DNA of 64,000 nt, taken from the NCBI GenBank assembly GCA_907165065.1, contig OU015541.1, positions 15,130,501 through 15,194,500 on the forward strand. Reading direction: 5' to 3'. This document shows, in pieces, positions 9,096-24,000 of the stretch. The notes under the pieces are model-generated. The model saw only the letters and a list, made by a program, of their open reading frames with translations, ran no database searches and was not told the origin of the DNA. Numbering within the stretch: position 1 is the stretch's first letter; the number at the start of each line of letters is the position of its first letter. Position numbers and translations under genes: made by a program. The DNA is from Caprimulgus europaeus. Taxonomy: Eukaryota > Chordata > Aves > Caprimulgiformes > Caprimulgidae.

Positions 9096-12000
9096 TTATT
9101 TTCGTTCTTGTTCCATCTGTGTCTGCAGAGGGGACACCTGAAAGAGGCAAAAGGCCGAGCTCAGACAAGCCCACGCTGTTAGGACCATCCATAGCTCCAC
9201 GGTGCCGGCTCTCAGGGGAGAGGCACCCTCTGACTCCAGCCCTGACAAACACTTGGTCCCTGTGGAATGGGAAGGGACAGGCTCCCGGCGTCACCCAGAA
9301 CTGAACTCGGGTTCCCAACAATTCAAGTTCCTTTCTGGCAAACCATTCACCCGTACAACACCGGGACATGACATGGACACTAAGGACAGAGGTTCCCACA
9401 GGATTGAGTAACCCAACTCTGCTTTTCAAAGGAGAGGTTTGGGTTACTCACACCTTACTTCCATGTGCTTCTTCCTCAGCAGGAGGACTCCTGCCTACAC
9501 AAGGTAGTGCAGCACAACATGTTCTGTTAGGATCTAGTTTAAGAACTTGGCAGCTCACACATGACCAGGGAGCAAACTCCCATCTTTCCTAACTGTAGAG
9601 CATTCACAGATGAGCAGAGCGTAATTGGATGAACAAAGCCAGAGGAGAAATGAGCCTTGAAGGACTGCTGAGGCCTCAAAACTCCTCCAACTCTGTTAAT
9701 CACTATCCTGACACCACAGGGTTGTGCCTGCTGGGCTTTTTGCTGGGAGACACCCAGCTGCCCTCACCTCCTCTGAGGTTTGCAGCACTGTGCAGCCACA
9801 GCAGCTCTGGCGTGTTGCCCTCTGTCTGCTCTGGAGCGGAGGAGATGCCAGCACAGGGAGCAGCGCTCAGGGCTCTGCTCTTTTGGGGAAAACAGCTCAG
9901 GCCAGAGGTTTTCCTCTGTTTTCAGAGTGACCTGTGCTTTGCCAAGGGCTTGTTCCACATGGCAATGCAATCCCCAGCCTCAAGCTAGGAAGGGGAAAAT
10001 ATCAGTTCTTGGCAAGTGAACGCAAGTAACAGAAGCAATTCCTGAAGGAGCTTTAAGGCCCCTGCTGCCTTGGAATGACAAGACCAAGGTCTGTCAACAG
10101 AAAGGCAAACAGAGAAAAAGTGGGACCCTCATCTGCTAAGCATCTAGAGCAGACCAGATGTGAAAGTGGGGCAGCCAGCTCTGGAAGGGGAGTGCACAGA
10201 GCTGAATTGGAAGCCAGTAGCACACAGAAAGTAAGAGCTCAAAGGGACTTCCCAGCCAACGCTGTGCACAGGCGAAGGAGCTTTCCTGCTCCTCACCTGC
10301 TTCTGCAGCTCAGCCAGCCGACAACCGCAGCACACGTGAGACTCCTCCTGTGAAGAAAACACAAGGATGGCTTTTTAGTCTCCAGTTCCAGTGGGGCCAT
10401 GGTCTATATTGGACTTCTATGAGGTCTGCACTGGGGGGTGCTGCCGCCAGGATTTGCCATTGTTCCTCCATATGGCCAGAGGCTCCTCTGCCCAAGGAAG
10501 AGTCCGTTCTCACCTGCCCAGAAGCAGGAACCTTGTGCTGGTCACACTCAGAGGTAGAAGATCCACATCCACCTGGCAGGGACAGACCCCGACAGTATCT
10601 CTTCAGCTTCCTCCGTTCACGTTCCACCTGCACGTTGGACAGGAGAAAGGGTCACAGAAACCTGCCACCAAACAAGGAGCAAAAGGTCCTCTGGACATGA
10701 TGGCAAGGAGATTCCTGCTCAGAGACCGTTACTTGCACCAGAGAATGTTGAGGGCAAAAAGCACTCGAAGTCGACTATGGAAGAGATGGGGCAAGAGGAA
10801 ACAGTTCCTGACACAGGAGTGTCCAATGAGTGTGCACGGGGACACTGGGGCGAGAAGGGTGGTACCGGGGTGACTGTGCATTTGCAAAGGCAGTGGGGTG
10901 CCAGGAGAGAGAGAAAACACCAAAGCATGTGTCCGCAGAGGGAAGTGGGAGAGGGAAGGAGACAAGCAGAGGACTCCAAAGTGCTGTCTGTGGAAATGTG
11001 TTGTGTGCCAGAGGACAGTGAGGCTTTGCAGAGGCAGCGAAAGCCTGTTTTACCTGCTCAAGAGTCCTCCTGAGCTCAGCGTTATATTGCTTCAGCTCCA
11101 TCTTCTCCACTTCCAGCCTTGCAACTGCTCGCTGCAGATGTTCCAGCTGCTGCGACTGGAGTCTCTTCTCTGAGGGCCGTGGTGGCTGCTCCCCTTCTGC
11201 AGTAGCCTGCAGGGTATTCAGAGAGGAGATGAGGTAAATGACCTCAGCTTCTAAGCACCATCAGTGGAGCTGCTCTTCAGCCCTCATTACAAAATTCTAC
11301 CAGGTTCAGAACATTTGTTTGGCCAACTCTGCCCTTTCCTTTCCATGCCAAATCCTAAGCACAACACGTTGGCTCAGCTTGCCTAGACAGGAGAGAACCA
11401 AGGGCCCACCCCAAACCTTTGGTCTTGATTGGACTTTAACACAAGCTCCGCGGTCCTTGCAGGAGCTCTGGGCTTGGCAGAAAACATTCCGGCAGGTGAA
11501 GGTGAAGCTCTGCCGCAGCTCTGCAGCCTGCTGGCTGCAGTCATGGTTTCTGTGGCCAAGCAGGTCACAGCTTTATGGGAATATCCATTCCCAGATCTTT
11601 ATGGGAAACACCATGAGAATCCTTTACAGACACTTTAGCCGAGTGCTCACCAGTCACAGTGCCTACCTGGTGATGGAACCGGTCCGTGTCCCTCTCTGAA
11701 ACCATCCTCTGCAGGACGGCGATTTCTTCCCTCAGAGTCCCATTGGCCATTTCACTTTGGGTGAGGGCAAGAGTCAGTGCTTGGGCCTTCTCCTTCCATT
11801 CGATTTCTCCGCTTTCAGTCTGCTTCAAAATCGCAAGCACACGCTCCAGTTCTTCCCCCTTTGCTTTCCGCTCGGCTTCCAGTTGTTGGCTCAGCTCCTT
11901 CTGCCTCTGCAAGTCCTGGAGAACTCTCCTCTTCTCTGCTTCCTCTTCCTCCCACTTTTGCAGCTTCTGGATTTGTTTCCGCAGGGTCTCGTCATCATCT

Positions 12001-15000
12001 TTCCATCTCAAAGCTGATCTGAGTTGTTTCAGGAGTTCACTCTGCCTCCTAAGCTCTTGTTCTCTCCCATTCAGAGTCTCCTCTAAATACCTGACTCTGT
12101 CTCTCTGGCACTTGATCTCTTCATCCTTCTCTGTCACAGTCTGCTGAACATGCTGGAGATTTGCCTGAAGAGCTCTTATTTCTTCTTCTGACTCTTTTTG
12201 CTCACCTTGAGCCTTGGTCTCTCGTTCCCTCTCAGGCAAGGCTTCTTCCAGGAGCTTCTCTGGCTCTCCCTCATGTCTGACCCCTTCATTCCTCTTGCCT
12301 AGCCTAAGCTGGACATACTGCAAGGTCTTCAGTTCTTCTTCCTGGCGCTGGAGTTTTTGCATCAGACTTTTGTTGTATTCCTCTCTCTTCTGCACCACTT
12401 CCTCAAGCAGATTCACTTGCTGCTGGCACGATGTTAGTGCTACTTTCGTGCTTTCTTCTTGAAGCAGGAGCACGTTCATTTGCTCTGTCTGCTTGAGGAA
12501 CTCCAAATGGTTCTCCTTCAATATCTGGCTCATTTTGTCTAGCTCCTGCTGCAGACACAGACTTCTCACTTGGGATGCACCGTGTTGCTCTAGAATCATT
12601 ATTTTCCCTGCCTGGAATTTGATCTCCTGCTCTCTCTCCTCCAGCTCTTTGCTCCTCTCGCTCACAGCAATCCTGTCTTTTTCTTGCTGCTTCTCCAGCT
12701 CCCGGATCTGTTCTTGCTGGGATTCTGTCTTCTGCTTTCTCTCTGTTAGGTCCTTAACAACCTGATCAAGAGTAGCTTTATGCATTTCTTCCTGCTTTTC
12801 CAGCATCCTCATCTGATCCTGGTTCAACTTCATTTCTCCCTCCTTCTCTGACAGGAGGGCAGTCAGACAAGTGAGAGTCTCCTGCAAAGTTTTTCCCTCT
12901 GCTGCCTCTTTCTCCAGCATCTGGATTCTCTCCCACTGCATCTCCACTTCCTCATTTTTCATTTTTAAGATAGACAATGTAGTTTGAACTTCTTGTTGAA
13001 GGCAGTGGTTCGTGTCTGTTGCTGTATTTGCTCGGGTTTCCGAGGCTGTGACCGACTCCTGAAGCAGTTTTATCTCCCAGACCAGTTTTTCTGTCACTGC
13101 TTGCAGTCTGTCCCGGTCACGCTGCAAAACAGCGAGAAAAAGATTGAACAAGTCCATCCACAGATGTTTGCTTTTCAGTGCAGTCAAGGGCTGTCCCCTC
13201 TCTCCCTGCCTCGAGTTTTCATCCCCTAGAACCCCTCTGTGCCCTCTGAGTGACGCTCAGATCTCAGTCTGTCACGCTGTGTTTGAAATCAGGACTAGTT
13301 TTCCCCTTGCAGGCATACATATTTACCTGGATCAGCACTTTTGGTTCTCAAATCTATTTTTCCCCACTCTCTGCTCTCAGATGGGCAATGTTGAACAGCT
13401 TTCTAGTATTAGCAAACTTTGTCTTCTCACCCCTTTTTCCAGATCCAGATAATTAGAAATCTAATATGGATTTGGACACAGTTAATTGCCCAAACCATGC
13501 AGTGTAAATAAAGACAAGTTTGAAAATTGCTTTGACTAAAGCTTCAAGGGCAGAAATCTTCAGGACGGAGGAAAACCATCACCTTGAACCATAACTGGGT
13601 TTTCTATCACTACAGCATCTTTTCCTGCTTATTCAGAAGAATGCCAGTGGACAAGTGAAAGCAAAAAACAGCCACTGGTATAAATAACACTCCTCTGCTC
13701 CTGTCGTGGTCTCTCCACATGGTTTGTGATATCAGTCACCTCAACCATCTCTCCTTTCTGGACTGTCTTCTCTTACCCAAGGTGATGACCCTGCTAATTC
13801 AGCTACATGGCCTGGCAGGAAAGTAAAAGTCTGGGAACAAGGAATGATGAGTGGAAGGAAGGGGACAAAGAGAGAGAAACTTGGTCAGCATTTGCCTACT
13901 CTGGATCTTCTCAGATTTGCACTGAACCTGCACAAGACCACCCCAAATCTGCTCTCCACTGGAAAAGGTTGCTCCTTAGAATGATTAACCAAAGGCCATC
14001 AATATGTAAGGAAAAGCCCTTCACAGCATCTGCCAGCCTCACCAGGACGTCCTTTCTCTGCTTCTCGGTGCTCTCAAGTTCCCTTTCCAAAGACGCCACC
14101 TCTTGATGTAGACTCAGGGCCTCCTTCTTTAGAGCAGCGGCCTCTTCCTGCCAGGCAGCTTGCAGAGAGTTGTTCTTGCCTTCTGCCATCTGTGTCTCTG
14201 CAGCAGTAAAGATGAAGGAGAATGTTCAAAGCAAAGCAAAGCCAAACTGATTTGCATCCTACAGATAAAACCTCGTTTTCTTATCTGCCTGTCTGTGTTT
14301 CCCAGGCCCTAAGCCCACAAGGACTTTCAGAGCAGACAGAAGGAAAGGAAACTTCCAGGCAGAGGAGAAAAGAAGAATCAAAGTGGCAAGATTCAGAAGA
14401 AGAAGAAAATGTGTTTGCTCTTGTGCTTGTTGAAAGGCCAGGGTTAAGGGCGAGGCAGCACATCCCCCACAGTGTTAGAAGCAGGTAGAACCGCCATCAG
14501 TCAACAAGGACAGAGAGTAGCTGAGAGTCAGATGTAGTGTCCTAAAGGAAAAGGGAGAAGAAGCAAAAGTGAAGACTGACTATGACACAGTTAACTGACC
14601 TGGAAGACTTAAGAGACATTAGAGAAAAGAACAGATGTCAGTGTTGTGCTTGAAGATGCACTTTGGTATTGGTCCAAAAGAATGCCAGAGGAATATGTTG
14701 TGCACTGGCAGAAAACAGAAGAAGGGAAATATTCAGCGATACCAGGCAACAGCAAGGCAGGAACAAGTGAGCACCACACCAGGACCAAGACCTGAAGCAA
14801 GAAGGACTACAGATTGCTACCAGGGAACTAGGAAAAGCAGCAGAACAAAGGCTGCAATAACCCAGGAGCTGAACACTGAACTAATGCTCTGTGACTCTGT
14901 CACGCAGGAGGAAAAGAAGCCAGTAAAGACAAGGCTTTTTGCAGGCTGGTGCTTTCAAAAGCATCCGGAGAAGGATGCTGTGAGGCATCAAGCTGCACCT

Positions 15001-18000
15001 ACTTAGCAGTGACATGTGACCTGAAAGGCATCACCTTTGCAGGTGTGTCACCAGGAGCACAGCCAGATGCATGGCCAGCACTGGACCTTTATAAAAGCCC
15101 TTCACTGGTAGTTCTCTAGATAAGTCTCATGCTTGTTGGTGTTCTCCTCCTCCCCTCTCCCTGCACCACCCTCTTCCTCTGTGTGATGTCAGAGATCTCT
15201 GCTGGTGAGATGGGATGGGGTCAGTGGGTTGGAGAGGAGAAGCTGTACCTTCCTGGCTTTGAGCCAACTGTTTCTGCAGCTCTTCATTGTGGGCACTCAA
15301 ACCGTCCCTCTCAGCTCGCCTCTCGCTCAGCTCCAGCTCCAGGTCCTGTATCTTCTTCCTCGCATCATTCTGGAAGAGGTAAGAAGAGAACCATCACCTC
15401 CCAGAGCCACTGCTGGCAGGAGACAGAGCTACAAACGCTAAGGCAGAAACAGCCAAGGCAGGAGGGGGCAGCTGGACAGTAACGGTAGATGTGATCAGGG
15501 TTCTCCTTTCTCCCCGGGGCAGCAAGCCAACCTGGCCTACAAGAATCTACCCCCATTCTGGCCTTGGGACTCTGCTTGTCAGGTCAGTTCAGCAGAGGGA
15601 CAGGATTTCTGGGTGCTGTGGACACACGTTACCAGATCTTGCTGAGTCTGCCTCAGGTGCTGACACAGGTCTTGTAGGGCCGCTGCCGCTCTGTCCACTG
15701 TGAGCTCTGCAGGGAGGTCCCTGGCCTGAGGAACAGCGAGGCCCCCGACACGACCCTGTTCTGAAGAGAGAAGCCATTCTGTTTCAAGCTGTCACTGAAG
15801 AGTCTCCAACAAACAAGGCCTCTTTAGACACAGGAGAAGGTGGCAGTGCCTTTGCTGTTGTCCTAGAGCTCACATGACAGCGAGATGCGTGTCACAGGCC
15901 AACGTTATGCTGATGACCACTAATGTCAGCGCTGCCCCAAGGAAGAATGCACACGCCCTGTGACTGGGCATGACCTGGGCCCTGTTTCATTTTGATGCTG
16001 GTCACTTCTCCACATACAAACATGGACTCGCTCTCCACAGGGATGTCAGGCTTGAGCCATCCTAAACTGAAAGGCTGAGTCTATCGCACTGGGATTACCA
16101 AGAACCAGCCCTCCCTCCCTCTGCTCTCCCGCACGTGCTCTCCAGCCCTGCTCACCCAGCCTGCCGGGCTCACCTGAACTCCAGGTGCCTGAGCCTCTGC
16201 TGTCACAGACCGTGCGGTGCAGAACCAAGCGCAGTTTGTCCAGCTGGGATCGGGCTTCGCAGCGGGCAGCGCTCGCCTGCTGACACTCTGTGGCCAGCGC
16301 CTTTGCTCTGCTCTCCGTGCTGCAGAGCCTCGCCCGCAGCTCAGACATCTCAGCCTCCAGCGCGCGCAAAGAGTCCCTCAAGCACCGCTCGCCTGCTCGG
16401 GACTCCGCCAGGTCCTGCAGCAGCTGCTTCTCTCGAGTTGCCAGGCCAGCCTCCTTCTCCAGCACCACTGCCTGCAGTGACTGTACCTGTGACAGATGCA
16501 CAGAGCCTCAGGGGCAGGGCAGCTACTGAGGCAGCAGGGCAGGAAGTAGAGGAAGGAAGGAAGGAGAAATCGCTTCAAGCAAAAAGCACGCTGGAAACAG
16601 AAGGCACAAAGCCAAGGATTCAAACTGAGCAAAAATAAGCCAGAAAAGGGTATCTGGAGGCTGAGGGGCCAAAAGGAAGTGTCCCCGTCCCCAAAGAATG
16701 GCCCAGCTGTCAGGCTGCCAGGCTTTCCAACCTCAGGAATGAAGCTCTGTGTGTGTGTAACCGTGAGAGCGGGGGGCTGGCAGGGTGAGGTGGCAGATCA
16801 AGCCCCCCTGCACGGAGAGCGGGGCTGCCAGGGATTCTTGGCAGTGTAAGTAAAGGGGAGACAATCGGCATCCTTTATGGTGCATCTCCAAAGTGCCAGA
16901 TGAACTGGCTGAGATGGAAGTGCCTTCCACAGACTGCCATCACCACTTCTGCTTCACCACATTGCTCGGTGCCCGACAGAGGTAGAAACACCATCTGGGG
17001 ACAACACTTGTAACAGAGATGCTGAGAAGCTCCAAAGGAGTCTTCTGTTTCTCCTCAGAGGTTTAATGCTGTGGACCCTGAGAGAACAGGGGAAAACACA
17101 GGCAGAACCCAGCAGATCCAGCCCTGACCTCCACGTGCAAAGTCTCTGGGCAGAATAAATACAGGAGAGTGTGTTGTTGGGAGGGGAGACAAGTTGGGGC
17201 CTACAAGCTGCAGGTGGTATTCCGTGTCCTTGGAGAAGAGGATGCTAGTGCATAGGTCACCTGGTTGTTGAGCTCTTGTATTTCTCTCCTGTGGTCTGAA
17301 TGGAGCTGCTGGGCCTGGTGAACAGCAGCAAGAAGCCGAGACACTTCATTCTGCTGGGCAAGGTTGTTTTCTTGCAGGGTTCTGAGGCTCAGTTCCTTCT
17401 CTTCCAGAGACAGAGTCAGTCTGAAGGAGAGAGCATGCAACTCGTTACTACACAGTACAACATTTAATAAACTCTTAGAACTCCCTCCAGCAAGGGGAAA
17501 AGTGCTTTGTCTGCTGAGCTTTGTCTAAACAACCAGGCTGCTTGTTCAGGCCTAGGCCAGGCTGGCAGTCGCACCCAAGCATGTGCCCACTACGTTTGTT
17601 TCCACAAAAGAAAGGTGAATTACTGGCTACATACTCTGGCTTTTTTGAGATGGGAACATGAATATAAACATAACAAAACTGTGAAATTAAGACATTAGGG
17701 AAGGGAATTTAGTTTTTTGTAATAAAACTCCAAGGGAGAGGTTTTGTCAACAATGAAGAGACATTTTCTTCCCTGAGCTTCTGTGTCCTGGTAGGAACAG
17801 CAGCAAGGTGACCTTTGGGTACTTCACAAGACTTGCCAGCTCCCGTATTACTTTCAGCTGGAGAAACAAAGGCTGATACCAGAAGTGGTAATGCAGGCTT
17901 GGAGGAAATACCCCGATCCTTATATAAAATAGAGGATCCCTCATGGGGGAAGCAAGAGCACACTGCCTTTTATTTCTCTCCTTCAGTGCTGATACGTATT

Positions 18001-21000
18001 GAAGACTGGCAGGACTTTACCAGGTGAAGCGGCCTTCTGACCCTTTCTCTCCCTTCTTGCATTCCTTGGGCAGTCAGTAACATCTGGAACTGTGGAGGCT
18101 GGCAGGGACCCTGCTCAGGCTTCTCCAGACAGTTGGTGGGATTTTTTGAGGAACAAGGAAACTGATGCCAAAAAGAAACACTCCTGTTTCTTGGGTGTCT
18201 CAGAGGGGAAATCTGGCTTAGTTCAAAACCATGGTTTTAAGATGGTTTCTGCCAACCAAAGCAGATTGGATGTATCAGGATGGAAGCCTGATACAGACCC
18301 CAAATGTTTAAAGTTTACTGGACACAAGGCTGAGCTGTCAGATCTATCCAGCTCATTAGACTGCAGCTCATCCTGCCTCCTTTGGTGTGTTTCAGGTTTG
18401 AAACCCCTCAAAGTTTCGTTTAACAGGATCAAAATGCCAACCTAACGAAAGAACACCTCCCTTTCAGGAAAGGACTACTCCAAAAGCCATTATCTTCAGA
18501 AAAACTGTACCTGAAGGGTTAAAAGAAAAGAAAATGAAACCCAGGATGAGAGAATGAAACATATCTGCACGGCCAGTGTAGAACTCTGCTTTTTAGGAAC
18601 TGCTGCTGGAGTCACTTGTGTATGCAAAGACCTGAAAGAGGGAGGTCCTTCAGCAGAACGGAGAGTCTCACAGGCTTCCATTTACCTGGCTTTTTCACTC
18701 TCTAGGACCTTCAGTGAAGCCTGAAATTCTGTGTTGTGACGCTCCACTTCTTCCCATCGACTCTTTTCCCCCTCCAAGGTCTGCAGACACACTTGCAGCT
18801 CCTTGTTCTGATGCTCTACCTCTGCCCATTGACTTCTCTTCACCTCCAGGATCTTCTGGAGGTGCTGAACCTCCAGCACCTTCTGCCTTGTCAGTTCCTG
18901 TGCCTCACTCAGATCTCGCTGAGCTTTGCGGCCAGTCACTTGCTGGGACTCTTTAGAAGCTGCTAGCTGAGCTCTCAACTCTTCCACCTCAAATAAAACA
19001 TAACAAAGCAGTCAAAGACTACAGCTTGTCACCGTCAGCCATATCCTCTCCTGCCAGGAAAGGGAAAGAACAACTTTCCATTTCACCCTGTCATGAGAGA
19101 ACCAGATTTCCAATGGATACAGATGATTTGTTTAAAAATCTAAGGGGGTCACCATGCTCATCTGAAAAAAGCCCCTTAAATAACAAGAGCAGAGAAATCC
19201 ATTCTGATGATTGCTGGCAAACAGGCAAAAGGACCAGCCCATCTGTCCAGGGCAGCAGCTGAGATTCAGCTGGCTGCTAAGACTCCTTCAGAGCAGCTGA
19301 GATGGAGAGCAGAGCATGTTGGCAGCCAGAGGGATTACCCCATCAGCCTGCTGCTCTGCAAGGGAAAGGCAAGAAGGGGACACACCCCCTGTTTGATGAC
19401 TGGAGGAGCCATTGCTGTTTCAGTCACCTGTTTTTGCAGAGCATCCCTCTGCTGAAGAAGGATATTCATTTCCTCTTTGACAGTTTGGATTTCTTCCTCG
19501 TGCCTCTTCTCCGCTGCCTTGATCTGACTCTCAGTTTCCTGCAGCTCTGCCTGCAGCTTGTCTGTGATGTTCTGGAAGCACAACAGGAGATCAAGCTACT
19601 GGGACCTGCCATCAGGCCCAGCTTCTTCCCCTTTCTGTCTCCAATTCGCATTCATTCAGACAATTCCTTCTGCTTTTCCACCCAGCTCTGTTTCCACTGT
19701 AACCCTCCTTCCTGTTGCTGAGCTCTGGAGCTTTCCAGGCTCTGTGCTCTCAGTGCCTGCACGAGTCCTTGCCTCCTCCGTCGCAGGACTTCTCTTTGAC
19801 TTCCTTGTTCCTGCCCTTCCCTCTGGCTCTCTCAGCCTCTCTCTCAGCTTACGTCCATCTGCCAGCGGCCCGTTCCTTCAGCCTCCCCTCCCCGTCAGAC
19901 CTACCTGCCCCTTCTCTCGCTGCTCCTCCACCTCCTGCCGGAGCTGCTCTACCTGCTGGCAGGCTACTCTGAGCTCTCCCCGAGTCTGGAGCAGTGTCTC
20001 TAATAAAGCATTCTGCTCACGCTCCTTTTCTAGCAGGACCTGCACAGAAATAAAGAGAAGAAGACTGATGGGCTCACGTGTTCTCCAAGCACTGTGCTGC
20101 TGGTCTCCCAGGGCATCATCTGCCCACTTGGAGACACAGCTTCCTAAGTGACATTGGCAGTATCAACATGTTCCATCCACGGTCCATCTGTGACTGAATC
20201 TCCAACAAACTCTTAGTCACCTAACAGGAGAACATGTGGCGTTTCTCAAGTGTCTTGCCTTGCTGGTGAGGGTGTCCCTCATCTGCTGTGTCCTCCTTGA
20301 CTTTCAGTAGTGACTTTTGCACCTGCTTAGCAGGAGAGAAAATGCAAGGCTGCCAGAGGGCTGAAGCCAGCAGCTCCTTCAGAAAACTCATGTGTTCTAA
20401 GCCGGGACGGGTAGAAATGACTTCAGTTTAAAGGTCTTCAGTTTGGTTTTATCTCAACCCATGATTTTTCTCACTTTTACCCTTTTGATTCTCTCATCCC
20501 AGTCGGGGAGGGTGAGCGAGTGGCTGTGTGGTGCTTGGCTGCCAGCCAGGCTAAAACCACCACACCTTGCAAAAAAACCACACAAATTCTCCTTTCACAC
20601 TCTTTACCTCTTCCTTGGCATTTTCAGCTCGGGTTCGTTCTTCTTCTTGTTGAGCTTGCATGGCAGCAACTTGCTGCTTCATGTCAAACAGCTTCTTCTT
20701 GTGCTCCCTTTCTGTCTCTGCTTTCTCCTTTTCCTGTTGCTCCAACATCTCCTGCAGCTCTGAGTGGTGCCCTTCCCGCTCGCTTGCCTGATGAGGGGAG
20801 GAAAAGCCTTCACGATGGAGTCCCAGACAAGCTCCTCAAAAGGAAATGGGAAGCTTCACCCTTCACCAAGACCCTCCACCTCAACAGCACTCAGCAGTGG
20901 CATCGTGCCCTCCGTAAATCATGTCCTATCAAGGAACTTGAAAGCAGGGTCAGCAGGCAGAAGACTCAAAGAATCATTTAGGCTGGAAAAGACCTTTAAG

Positions 21001-24000
21001 ATCATTGAGACTCTTTTCTCAGAGTCTCTGTTTTCAAAGCTCAACTCCACTCCCATCAATGAAAAGGTGCACATGGACTGCAGGGTGAGGAAGAGGCCAG
21101 TACCCCGGGGCCCTGTCACAAGACAGGCCAAGAACTGCAGTACCAGGAACAAGGGGCCTGTTCCATACACTTCAAGCCCAAAGACAGTCCCTCTGTCAGC
21201 CAGGAAAGGACAGAAGGAAAGGAACAAAGTTCCCGTGACCGCAGCTGGCAGGAATGTTCGGAGTCTCCCTCATGGTGGGCAGGAGTCTGGGAAGATCCTA
21301 CCCCTTATGCTGCCATGTGCTGGCTGGAGACCACCCAACCTTCTGCTGAACTCATCTTATGCCCAGACTGAATCACTGGAGTGGCAGCTGCATTTACTGT
21401 CCCAGCTCAGTCCTGTGGGTCTTCAGGGGCTGTCAAGTAGGAGCCACTGGCTCTGCTGCCCCTGGCCTGCAGCGTCTGGCCTGTGGCTGATGATGGTCAT
21501 TGCACACGCTCAGGCTGTCATTTAGCTACAGCCAGCCCACAAGGCTTGCTTGAAGAAGTCAGGAGCACATTGTTTCCTACCAGCTCCTGCAGCAGCTTGT
21601 TTATTTCCACTTGGTGCTCAGTTTGCCGAAGCCTGAGGGCATTCTCATACTGCTGTTCCGTCTGCAAGAGCTGTTGGGCCGTGTTTGCCCGTTCCTGCCT
21701 GATGAGGGATCTCTCTGCTTCCAGCTCACGTTGAAAATGCTTCAGTTCCCCTGCAAACATGACAAATGGCAAGAGTCAGAGTCTACACCAACAGTGGTTC
21801 TGACTTTACTGACCTTAAGCCCTTTGAATTTCAGGGTAGGAGGGATCTGTCTCCAGCTCCTTCACTCTCCAGAAGCACTGTGGACAGAGAGCTATTTTTA
21901 TACCATTTTCCCCAGGCTGGGGGATCACCAGAAGCAACACACAGGAACCTCTCACCTTGTATCACCTCCTTGGCCTGTCTGACTGTGTCAAGCTGCATTT
22001 CAAGCTGACTCCTGGTGATCTCTAGCCGAGATAAGTGCTGCTGAGTCTCAAACAGGCTGGATTCCAGGCTCTCCTTCACTGACCTAGGAGTTGCAAATAC
22101 AGAGAGAAATTAGTGTCTGGCTCCTGGCACCCACAGGGAGTTATTCCAGTAACAAGTGGTTCAAGATCCCTACACCCCAGTACAGAAAATGAGTTGCATG
22201 GAAACTTGTACACAGAAAACATCTTTCTGCCATTTAAAACAGCAACACAGGCCCCTCCAAGGGAAGGCCCAGGCTCTCCTTATGGCCCAGAGTGACACAG
22301 AAAGCCCAGCTGAAGTTGATCTCAGTAGCCAAATCTGAAATTGCCGGTGCCTGACCTGTGACACACAGGTAGCTGTGCCCACAGAGTCTGTGCCAGCCTC
22401 TGCTCACAGCCCTGATCTCCTCAGCACTCCCAACTTGCTCTGCAGGGGATCAGAATAAGAGTATTTCCCTGGCTGAAGCACAGAATCTTGTTCCTTCCCT
22501 CCCTAACTTCTCCGTGACGTCTGTCTCTGAACAGCATGAGGTGGGGAGTACAGGGCCCAGACACCAATGGTGGGCAAGAATTCCCAAACACTGGCGAGAA
22601 TTCACAAGAGGTTTCCCTGCTGCTGGTGTAACCAACTCCAGATCCTGCACCACAGGTAACAAGAGTCAGCTTAGAAGCACAAGGCCCTCGAGATTTTCAG
22701 CATGAGGCTCCAGCTTCCCCCTGAACAGCAGCATCCTGCTCACAATGTCCATATGCAATCGCCATGAATTCTGAAGATCTCATGTCCAACCACTTGATAA
22801 GGAAAGATCTGTGTTCAAATGCACAGAAAACCCAAACCAGAGAGAAGCTCCAGGTTTCAGTAAACATCTGCATGGTTTAATTGCGAGTCAATGCAGAGCC
22901 AAGGTACCAGACACCGAGGAATTACACTGGCGTGCTTTGGACTGCACACACGGATGTGCAAGGGGCCGTAAACACGAGCCCAAGGCTCAGGAGAGCTTTG
23001 CTGGCTTTAGCTGTCAGGAAAATGACATTCAAATCACAGTGTGCTGTTGGGATTTTTTGCTCAAGATTCTTCCATGTTCTGCCCATGCATGGTGGAAACA
23101 CCTGAGCAGCACACAGGGTGCAATAAATCCTCACGTAATGATGACCAGCTTTCTCATGACAGACATTAAATCACGTCCTGCCCAGGTCTCCTCCCTGCCT
23201 TTACCTGGCCTCTGCCAGCTGCTCCGAAAGGCCTTGTCTGTCCCGCTCCACGGCTGCCAGTCGCACCTCTAGGGCAGCCTTCTCATGCACCAGCAGTTCC
23301 TTCTCCTTGGACACCTTGGCCAGTGCGTGCCCTTGGCGAGAGGACTCCTGGCGCAACTGCTCCAGACCACTGCTGGCCGACTCTTGCTGGCAGTGAACCT
23401 GAAAGCGGGACAAAATGCAGTCAGAGTCCTTTCTCTGGAGCTCTGTGCAGAGACAGCCCTGTCCTTCGGGAGGAAAGCTGAAGGGCATCTGCTGCCTACA
23501 GCACTGATACCCTGGGCTGCCAAAAGGCACTGGGACTGGGAACTTGCAAGGGATGAGTAAGGCCCTACTGGGTTGCCTGTGCCCAGACAGCTCCTTCACA
23601 ACAAACCTACATACCCCAGAGTACGTGTTCTCCTGCAAAAATACTGCATTGTCCAGAACTGCCACCTTGCAAACTGCCATTGGATCAGAATCCAGAAGCC
23701 ACCCCTCTTTGTGTGAAGGCTGGAGAGCAAACGCTGGGCTACGGCCCAGAGAAAGCTCAAACTTACTAGAATCTCCAGAGTCTCCCTCAGTGTTTTCATG
23801 GTCTTCTCCTTCTCCTCATTCTGCTTCTGAGACTGTTCAAGCAAGGCTGAGAGCTCCACCACCCTGAGAAGAGAAGGTCCACGTGCCATTCCAAGAGCAT
23901 GGCACGCCATCACCTGTTCAAGAGCCAAGCAGCTCCCAGAAGCACAGCAGAGACAGTTCGACCCAGAGGATACAGCCAAGGCAGCGTTCATCTCTACCCG